A stretch of 11,232 bases of DNA from Chloroflexota bacterium (GTDB lineage Bacteria; Chloroflexota; Dehalococcoidia; Dehalococcoidales; UBA2162), in contig JACQOM010000197.1 in the NCBI GenBank assembly GCA_016202525.1, forward strand, positions 1 through 11,232, given 5' to 3'. The notes beneath the pieces were generated by a model. That model did no database searches and was not told the DNA's origin. It saw only the letters and a program-made list of their open reading frames with translations. Position numbers and translations under genes: made by a program. This document shows, one piece after another, positions 6,239 through 11,232 of the stretch. Position 1 is the first letter of the stretch. Every line of letters starts with the position of its first letter.

Positions 6239-7531
6239 ATGACTAAGACAATAGCCCATTACCTTAAAATCCTACTACCACTCGTCCTGGCGCTCACTTT
6301 GATTATCAGTGGCTGCGCCAAAGCCCCATCCGCTCCCCCATCGGCGCCACCGACCGCGCCAACAACACCGGCACCACCGAGCACGCCAACGACACCGGTG
6401 CTGCCGCCAACACTCAAGATTATCCAGCCCGCAGCCGGGGCGACTCTGTCACCGGGTAGCATTCACGTTATGGTAGAGATTGGCAATTTCAAGCTGGTGC
6501 CACCAGGCGGAACCCCTGCCGCCGGTGAAGGCCATCTCCATTTCTACAAGGATGTCGATATCCCGACCACCCCGGGACAGCCAACCTTCTCCGCTCCCGG
6601 AACCTATAAAGCTACCCCCAACACCACAGCCACCTGGGATAACGTAGCTCCCGGCACCCATACCTTCGGCGTGCAGCTGGTCAACAATAACCACACTCCC
6701 TTAAGCCCACCGGTTACCGCCAAGGTCACGGTTACCGTTACTGCCCCGGCGACAACCCCGGCCCCCACCACTCCCAGTGTCAAAATTACTCAGCCGGCAA
6801 ACGGGTCAAATCTGCCAGCGGGCAACATTCAGGTTACTGCTGTGGTAAGCAACTTCGAGATAGTGCCGCCGGGTGGCGCTAATGCCCCAGGCAAGGGCCA
6901 CCTCCACTTCTATATGGATGTCAATGTCCCGACCACACCCGGGCAACCAGCGGTAACAGCCGCTGGAACCTATAAAGCCACACCTAACACCACGGTAACC
7001 TGGGAAAATGTGGCGGCCGGTTCCCATGTCTTACATGTGCAGCTGGTCAATAGTGACCACACTCCTTTAAGCCCACCGGTTACCGCCCAGGTCACGGTTA
7101 ACGTCACCGCTCCGGTCACAACCCCACCCCCGACAACTCCCAGTGTCAAAATTATTCAGCCCGCAGTCGGCGCGACTGTGCCAGCGGGCAGCGTTCAGAT
7201 TTCTGTCGAGGTAACCAATTTCGAGCTGGTGGCGCCGGGTGGCGCCAATGCTCCGGGCAAAGGCCATCTCCATTACTACATGGATGTGGATATCCCGACC
7301 GCGGCTGGACAGCCGACATTCACAGCCGCTGGAACCTATAAAGCCAGTCCTAACACCACGGTAACCTGGGACAATGTGACTCCTGGCACCCACACTTTCG
7401 GGGTGCAACTGGTCAATAGTAACCACACTCCTTTGGACCCGCCGGTAATCGTGCAGATAATAGTAACGGTTACGGTAGGCGGAAGTACCCCAACACCACC
7501 CGATACCGGTGGTGGCAGCTATGGCTATTGA
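6239..7531 (+). CDS. Lipoprotein with three DUF4399-like domains
   Basis: A 430-aa exported protein. The signal peptide ends in lipobox ISGC (23-26), followed by a Pro/Ala/Thr-rich stalk (27-58). Three copies of one beta-rich domain lie at about 59-168, 181-290 and 303-412, joined by TAP..TTP.PTTPS linkers, with a Gly-rich tail ending SYGY. Every copy has GHLH[FY]Y.DV and QLVN[NS].HTPL. Conserved histidines are H99/H101/H141/H152, H221/H223/H263/H274 and H343/H345/H385/H396. Copy 2 has an extra His (SHVLHV), and copy 1 has Lys rather than Met before the Asp. The same domain occurs once in the protein at 3389. Resemblance to DUF4399 (His-rich motif plus NH.P..PPV end) is by eye. It lies 98 nt after the six-repeat DUF5666-like gene with no terminator seen, so they may be co-transcribed. 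Function unknown; surface ligand or metal binding is inference. Confidence 0.85.
   Translation: MTKTIAHYLKILLPLVLALTLIISGCAKAPSAPPSAPPTAPTTPAPPSTPTTPVLPPTLKIIQPAAGATLSPGSIHVMVEIGNFKLVPPGGTPAAGEGHLHFYKDVDIPTTPGQPTFSAPGTYKATPNTTATWDNVAPGTHTFGVQLVNNNHTPLSPPVTAKVTVTVTAPATTPAPTTPSVKITQPANGSNLPAGNIQVTAVVSNFEIVPPGGANAPGKGHLHFYMDVNVPTTPGQPAVTAAGTYKATPNTTVTWENVAAGSHVLHVQLVNSDHTPLSPPVTAQVTVNVTAPVTTPPPTTPSVKIIQPAVGATVPAGSVQISVEVTNFELVAPGGANAPGKGHLHYYMDVDIPTAAGQPTFTAAGTYKASPNTTVTWDNVTPGTHTFGVQLVNSNHTPLDPPVIVQIIVTVTVGGSTPTPPDTGGGSYGY
6413..7474 (+). repeat. Three coding repeats with exact 366-bp period
   Basis: Domain starts fall at 6413, 6779 and 7145, exactly 366 bp (122 codons) apart. Several blocks are nearly identical in DNA, for example GGAACCTATAAAGC in all three and the CACACTCC block before each PP motif. 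Recent internal duplication is likely. Confidence 0.75.
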
Positions 7532-7547
7532 GGAGGTTGACACTGAC

Positions 7548-7572
7548 ATAGTATCAGAGACAAAATAGTATC
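7548..7572 (+). repeat. Direct repeat ATAGTATC x2 before the ligase operon
   Basis: ATAGTATC occurs at 7548-7555 and 7565-7572 (17-bp period), and a partial inverted copy (ATACT at 7580-7584) follows. It lies in the 68-bp gap before the three-gene operon, next to a TTGACA at 7537-7542 that lacks a -10 box at normal spacing. It could be a regulator site; it may also be chance in an A+T-rich spacer. Confidence 0.25.
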
Positions 7573-7599
7573 GTTCGCTATACTGCCAAGAAGAACGCC

Positions 7600-8454
7600 A
7601 TGGAGAACGATAGAGTTGATGATGCCCTGGTGAATGTGACACCGATTCGACTAGGAACAGTGTCAGCGGTCTTCAGGCAAAACCCGGGAACCGGGATTTA
7701 TCCCGCCGACCGGATACAAAAAGGATTAGCGCTTGCCCTCCAAAATACCGAACTGGTTGAGGAGGGCATCGGCTTTGGTGTGCCCTTGCTCAAACTCGGG
7801 CACAAGACAATATTTCCGGGACGCAGCCACGTAGTTGAGCAAAAACCAGGGACAATGATAAAAATCAATTATCATCTCAACCTGGTACAGAGAATGCGCC
7901 TGAGAAATGACAAAATAGCCAGCTTCAGTCTGCTCTACCCGGCACAGGAGTGGTTCTCCAAATTACACCGGAAATTACCACCGCTGAGAGGCTTTATTTC
8001 TCAATCCGGACGCATTCTGAGGAGGACTGCGGGACTCAAAACAGCATTTGAGGAAATTGAAACCGTGGCTACGGTAGTGGTTACCTACTCTCTCGATGGC
8101 AAAGAGGATACCATCGTCTTCAGCGCCGACCTGAGCGCGTTACCTGATAAGAAGAACATGGAGATTATTATGGCTAATGAGCAGGGCGCCAGTCATTTTG
8201 ACGTCTACCGTGACTCGGCCGGGATTACCCGTACTGGAAAGGAGATTGGCAGTTGGCAGGTAGTCATGGCTGACCATGCTTTCTTTACCGACCCTCACCA
8301 CGGGATAACATTTTCTCTAGCTACAACTGCCGGTGCCAAGCTTTTTCGGGGTAGAGAGGTAGTCCCCGAACAGCTCGCCTGGGCGGGGCTAGACTATGTG
8401 CTGTCCACCCATCCACACCACTTTACCTACGAAATTCTAGTAAACAGGATTTAG
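7600..8454 (+). CDS. Soluble beta-rich protein of unknown family, first in the ligase operon
   Basis: A 284-aa protein that I do not recognise. It has no signal peptide or membrane helix and should be cytosolic. Strands seem to dominate, with recurring short hydrophobic stretches (TVATVVVTYSL 155-165, DTIVFSADLSAL 170-181). A Gly/Pro-containing segment covers 56-75 and a basic loop RILRR lies at 138-142. Histidines cluster near the C-terminus (DPHHG at 231-235, HPHHF at 271-275) and could bind a metal or ligand; this is inference. No Cys is seen, and no transglutaminase Cys-His-Asp signature. The Shine-Dalgarno match is weak (AAGAAG at 7588-7593). Only 5 nt separate its stop from the protease-7TM gene, so it almost certainly belongs to that operon and may be its substrate, regulator or tailoring partner. 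Confidence 0.75.
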   Translation: MENDRVDDALVNVTPIRLGTVSAVFRQNPGTGIYPADRIQKGLALALQNTELVEEGIGFGVPLLKLGHKTIFPGRSHVVEQKPGTMIKINYHLNLVQRMRLRNDKIASFSLLYPAQEWFSKLHRKLPPLRGFISQSGRILRRTAGLKTAFEEIETVATVVVTYSLDGKEDTIVFSADLSALPDKKNMEIIMANEQGASHFDVYRDSAGITRTGKEIGSWQVVMADHAFFTDPHHGITFSLATTAGAKLFRGREVVPEQLAWAGLDYVLSTHPHHFTYEILVNRI

Positions 8455-8459
8455 TAGCC

Positions 8460-9593
8460 ATGACCAGAAGATTTCTCGCTGGACTATTTTTGGCGGCGTT
8501 GATTGCCGCACTTTCATGGCTGGCGCTTACCCCCGTTAATAAACCGCCACCTGTCACCGGTATCTCCGCCGTCTCCGGTAGCCCTGTCATTATCGGCAGC
8601 CAAGAGAATATCAAGCTGCTTACCCCCAAGGGGGGATTCAATATCGTGACCAAGATAGATACCGGCGCCGACCTTACGTCAATCGACAATACTCTTGCCC
8701 GCTCGCTCGGACTGGAGCCAACCGGTAAGACAACGATAATAATTACCGAAGAGCGCAGAGAAGTAAGGAATACAACCAAACTCACCTTCATTATGGCAAA
8801 TCGCCAGATTACCACTACGGCTACTTTAGCCGACCGCACCGGTTTCTCTACCAGTATGATTATCGGCAAGAAAGACTTGGCCGGTTTCCTGGTCGATGCC
8901 TCCCGGGAGTTTCTGACTAAACCGGAGACACCATCTGACTTACCATTGCCTAACTCCTCTAACACCGGGATATTCGGTGGGGATAGCGAACCGGGGCTGG
9001 CCAGGGTACTGATTGTCATCCCCATTATGGGTACGGTCATCGTACTGGTGCGGCTTCTGGTCGGTATCCGCACCTTCGGCATCTTTGCGCCGGTAGTGGT
9101 TGCCCTGTCACTGCTCGACCTGAACATACTGCCCGGCATTCTCATCTATGCCCTCCTTGTAACCACTGGCATCGGGACCAAACTGTTAATCCTGAACCGG
9201 TTGAAACTGCCGACTATTGCCGAGCTTTCATTTATCATTTTTGTGCTCGTGCTGGTGTTATTCGGCGTCTCTGCATTACCGTTTGATTTTATTCCCTCCT
9301 TAGGTGATGTGTTTTTTCGCCTGGTCATTACAACCTTCATCATCGAACAGTCTTCGAGAGTAGCCGAGGAACACCGGATTATCGATGTGTTACCCATGCT
9401 GGTAGCTACCTTCGCCACGGCTATCGGCCTTGCCTACTATGGTGCTTTCCTTCTTGAGCAGCCGGCTGCCGTTCTCTGGGGATTTTTCGCGGTTTCGGTA
9501 TTTGGCATTATAATCACTGGCAACTATCTGGGGCTACGTCTTACGGAACTAATTAGATTTAAATTTCTGAGAAAAAGCCATGTTCACAAATAA
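8460..9593 (+). CDS. Retropepsin-like protease fused to a 7TM-type membrane domain
   Basis: A 377-aa membrane protein with two parts. Residues 6-24 form a signal anchor. Residues about 40-152 resemble the retropepsin-like aspartic protease family often annotated as 'ATP-dependent zinc protease' (RimB-like): catalytic-type KIDTGADLTSID at 65-76 with Asp67-Thr-Gly, and a closing MIIGKKDLAGFLVD at 133-146. Residues about 180-360 contain roughly six or seven hydrophobic helices, with R.LVGIRTFGIFAPV at 198-211 typical of the 7TM domain usually fused to an inactive transglutaminase. The protease part would face outside the cytoplasm if the anchor is a normal signal anchor. The stop overlaps the ligase gene by 14 nt, indicating tight co-expression. 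The oddity is the fusion: in relatives that I know, the protease and 7TM parts are usually separate proteins. Family calls are by motif; the substrate is unknown. Confidence 0.83.
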   Translation: MTRRFLAGLFLAALIAALSWLALTPVNKPPPVTGISAVSGSPVIIGSQENIKLLTPKGGFNIVTKIDTGADLTSIDNTLARSLGLEPTGKTTIIITEERREVRNTTKLTFIMANRQITTTATLADRTGFSTSMIIGKKDLAGFLVDASREFLTKPETPSDLPLPNSSNTGIFGGDSEPGLARVLIVIPIMGTVIVLVRLLVGIRTFGIFAPVVVALSLLDLNILPGILIYALLVTTGIGTKLLILNRLKLPTIAELSFIIFVLVLVLFGVSALPFDFIPSLGDVFFRLVITTFIIEQSSRVAEEHRIIDVLPMLVATFATAIGLAYYGAFLLEQPAAVLWGFFAVSVFGIIITGNYLGLRLTELIRFKFLRKSHVHK

Positions 9594-10491
9594 GCAATTC
9601 TTTTCCGAACGGCCCCTGGGTATGAACCTGAGAAACTACCTGATAAGAACGCTTAACCCCCCGGATACCCTGCGATTGGCTAAAGATAAGACTGCATTCA
9701 AGCTCCTTCTTGAAGCTAACGGCATTGCCACCCCGCACACTTATCACGTCATCCATGATTTTACGGATATGAAACTTATCTTATCCTTTCCCGATGAATT
9801 CGTGGTCAAACCAAACAGCGGTTTCGGCGGTAACGGAATAGTCCTTCTGCAAAAGGAGGGGGACTTTTTTGTCAATCCCGCGGGCGAACAGTTTTCTGCT
9901 GCCGAGGTGCAATTTCATATCAGAAAAATTCTGGACGGCGAGTTTTCCGGATATATAGAAAACGACCGGGCAATCATCGAAGAACGCATCTATCCTTCGC
10001 CAAATCTGCGTTTTAAGGGTTCAATCGGGCTTCCCGATATTCGTATTATCTGTGACCACTCCGAACCGACGATGGCGATGTTACGCTACCCTACACTGGA
10101 GTCCAAAGGGCGGGCAAACCTGAGCCGTGGCGCTCTGGGTATGGGTCTTGACCTGGAGACCGGCCGTATCACCCATATCTACTCCAAGCGGGAGATAAAA
10201 GAGCTCACTGCCGACGAGATGGGAGTACCGCGAGGTTTTATCACGCCCAAGTGGAATGAAATGAAAGAGATTGCTCGGCGCTGTGCCCGGCTAGCCCAAA
10301 TCGAACTCTGCGGCGTCGATATCATCCTGGACACCGGAGACACTGTCATGGTGCTGGAAATAAACGGCCGCCCCGGACTGGAAATACAGAATGTCAACGA
10401 GTCTTCCCTGTTAGGGCTGATAAAATCCTTGATGACCAGACCGGCCACTGCGGCTGACGGTATTACAGCAGCCGAAGAAAGGCAAGCGTAG
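9580..10491 (+). CDS. RimK-related ATP-grasp alpha-L-glutamate ligase-like protein
   Basis: A 303-aa cytosolic ATP-grasp enzyme of the RimK-related (alpha-L-glutamate ligase-like) family, which uses ATP to form an acyl-phosphate and then an amide bond; the true substrates of this branch are not settled. Visible motifs are the N-terminal LGMNLRN (13-19), ATP-binding VVKPNSGFGGNGI (75-87, Lys77), IIEERI (132-137), and the family hallmark LPDIRII (151-157) followed by MAMLRYPT and GRANLSRGALGMGLDL (177-192). Metal-binding VDIILD (246-251) and VLEINGRPGLEIQNVN (258-273, Glu260 and Asn262) complete the site. Length is normal for the family. The start overlaps the upstream gene by 14 nt and has no good Shine-Dalgarno site, so translational coupling is likely. 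Met15 is an alternative start but would cut into the conserved N-terminus. It is the last gene of the operon, with a terminator 16 nt beyond the stop. Confidence 0.93.
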   Translation: MFTNKQFFSERPLGMNLRNYLIRTLNPPDTLRLAKDKTAFKLLLEANGIATPHTYHVIHDFTDMKLILSFPDEFVVKPNSGFGGNGIVLLQKEGDFFVNPAGEQFSAAEVQFHIRKILDGEFSGYIENDRAIIEERIYPSPNLRFKGSIGLPDIRIICDHSEPTMAMLRYPTLESKGRANLSRGALGMGLDLETGRITHIYSKREIKELTADEMGVPRGFITPKWNEMKEIARRCARLAQIELCGVDIILDTGDTVMVLEINGRPGLEIQNVNESSLLGLIKSLMTRPATAADGITAAEERQA

Positions 10492-10507
10492 TTATCCAAT
10501 AAACAGG

Positions 10508-10536
10508 AAGGGGACTCTTGTGAGAGTCCCCTTTTT
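10508..10536 (+). terminator. Intrinsic terminator of the ligase operon
   Basis: AAGGGGACTCT pairs with AGAGTCCCCTT in an 11-bp stem (9 bp of it GGGGACTCT/AGAGTCCCC) with a TGTG loop, followed by TTTTT at 10532-10536. It sits 16 nt after the ligase stop codon. On the opposite strand the hairpin is followed by only a short T stretch, so it should act mainly on plus-strand transcripts. Confidence 0.93.
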
Positions 10537-10568
10537 CAGGCATTCAAGTAACCAAGCTAATCACTGAG

Positions 10569-11090
10569 TTAATCAAGCAGGCGAATTCTGGTAGCGATTA
10601 GCTTCTTGTCCATTCGGACCGCCTCTACTCTGACAGTATCTCCGACCATTAAGCCCTCATCGAGCACGGTATCAGCATTAGTGATGAACGTCGTCCCCTC
10701 GACCTTCACCTTGTAATTAGCCAGGTCGAGCGTGTAGATTATGCCGCCCTCGAATTTTACCGTATCCGCGGCTTCCGCCAGGACGGTAATCTTGGTAGCC
10801 AGCAGCATGCCATGATGCCGGACTGCTTCGACGTCAACGATGGAATACGCAACCAGCATGCCGTTGTTCTCATCAATCACGGTGTCACCGGTGATGATGA
10901 ACTTCGTCCAGTCGACTAATATCTTACCCGTTCCATCCTCCATCAGAGATACTTTGTTAACTACCCCGCTCTCAAACTTGAGTGTTGCCAAATCGCCGAG
11001 ACCGGAAGCAGAAGTTGTATAAGGCAGACCGAAGGTGAGTACCAGAAGCCCTACTAGAGCAATAACCGCAAATAACTTTGTAGCGTTCAT
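10569..11090 (-). CDS. Small exported two-repeat DUF5666-like protein
   Basis: A 173-aa protein with a signal peptide (1-29, likely cleaved near TSAS) and no lipobox Cys, so it is probably secreted rather than lipid-anchored. Two DUF5666-like units occupy about 38-104 and 111-173, each with an F[ES]GG[IV].-type start, TVI/TVLDE centre and V.V.AVR....L.AT.I end. The second unit is the more canonical (GTTF, TVLDEGLMVGDTVRVEAVR). It lacks the N-terminal module found in the two large plus-strand relatives. AAAGGAGGG (11095-11103) sits 4 nt before the ATG, a strong site. It converges on the ligase operon, separated by the intrinsic terminator. Function unknown. Confidence 0.85.
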   Translation of the reverse strand: MNATKLFAVIALVGLLVLTFGLPYTTSASGLGDLATLKFESGVVNKVSLMEDGTGKILVDWTKFIITGDTVIDENNGMLVAYSIVDVEAVRHHGMLLATKITVLAEAADTVKFEGGIIYTLDLANYKVKVEGTTFITNADTVLDEGLMVGDTVRVEAVRMDKKLIATRIRLLD

Positions 11091-11157
11091 CGTACCCTCC
11101 TTTCAATCTGTTTTTCCGTTTATCAGGTAATTTTAGCAGCAGCCTGCACAAAGAAAA

Positions 11158-11171
11158 ATGACTTTTGTCAT
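11158..11171. promoter_or_regulatory. Palindrome upstream of the small DUF5666-like gene
   Basis: ATGAC-TTTT-GTCAT is a perfect 5-bp inverted repeat about 67 nt upstream of the minus-strand start. Read on the minus strand, the right arm runs into TTTTTC, so it is either an operator-like site or a very weak hairpin. No convincing -35/-10 pair was found between 11104 and the window end, and no other gene is visible there. Confidence 0.3.
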
Positions 11172-11232
11172 ATAGAAGCACCGTTTCGGGTTCTACTTAA
11201 TCCTGGTTGTTCATTAAACCTCACCACCCTTA

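Noticed and set aside
7067..7642. Minus-strand open frame opposite the end of the triple-domain lipoprotein
   Set aside because: Low-complexity Arg/Gly/Tyr-rich antisense translation of the coding repeats, running into the next gene's start.
8423..9145. Minus-strand 240-aa open frame opposite the protease-7TM gene
   Set aside because: The plus-strand product has clear protease and membrane motifs; the antisense frame has none.

Overview
The window reads as a bacterial chromosome fragment, about half G+C, most likely from an uncultured Chloroflexota (Dehalococcoidia-like) bacterium. That assignment is an inference from the gene style: multi-repeat DUF5666-type lipoproteins, short cupredoxin lipoproteins and a RimK-related ligase. 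No rRNA, tRNA or taxonomic marker gene is present. No transposase, phage gene or CRISPR array is visible. Eight of the eleven proteins called carry an N-terminal signal peptide, lipobox or membrane anchor, so this is largely a cell-envelope region.

Layout, left to right. (1) 95-2289, plus strand: a probable operon of a three-repeat DUF5666-like lipoprotein, a cupredoxin lipoprotein and a cytosolic FNR-type flavin oxidoreductase, with gaps of 42 and 17 nt. (2) 2539-3856, plus: a secreted protein of unknown family, then a small exported protein with one 'HLHYY/HTPL' (DUF4399-like) domain. (3) 3896-4219, minus: a second, amicyanin-like cupredoxin lipoprotein, convergent with the previous gene. 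(4) 4220-4649: a 430-bp gene-free stretch with several inverted repeats, including a long bulged hairpin. (5) 4650-7531, plus: a six-repeat DUF5666-like lipoprotein, then a lipoprotein with three DUF4399-like domains in a 366-bp period. These are enlarged paralogues of the gene at 95 and the gene at 3389. (6) 7600-10491, plus: a tight three-gene operon of an unrecognised soluble protein, a retropepsin-like protease fused to a multi-helix membrane domain, and a RimK-related ATP-grasp ligase. It ends in a strong intrinsic terminator at 10508-10536. (7) 10569-11090, minus: a small exported two-repeat DUF5666-like protein.

How it may fit together. Parts 1-5 look like an exported set of small beta-rich domains: type-1 copper proteins, histidine-bearing DUF4399-like domains and DUF5666 beta repeats. 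The two cupredoxins point to copper or electron-transfer chemistry at the cell surface. Any role for the repeat proteins in metal or ligand binding is inference only. Part 6 is the best candidate for an under-described system. ATP-grasp amidoligases of this family are known to sit with retropepsin-like proteases and '7TM/inactive transglutaminase' proteins. Here the protease and the 7TM domain appear as one polypeptide, the transglutaminase-like part is not visible, and an unrecognised soluble protein leads the operon.
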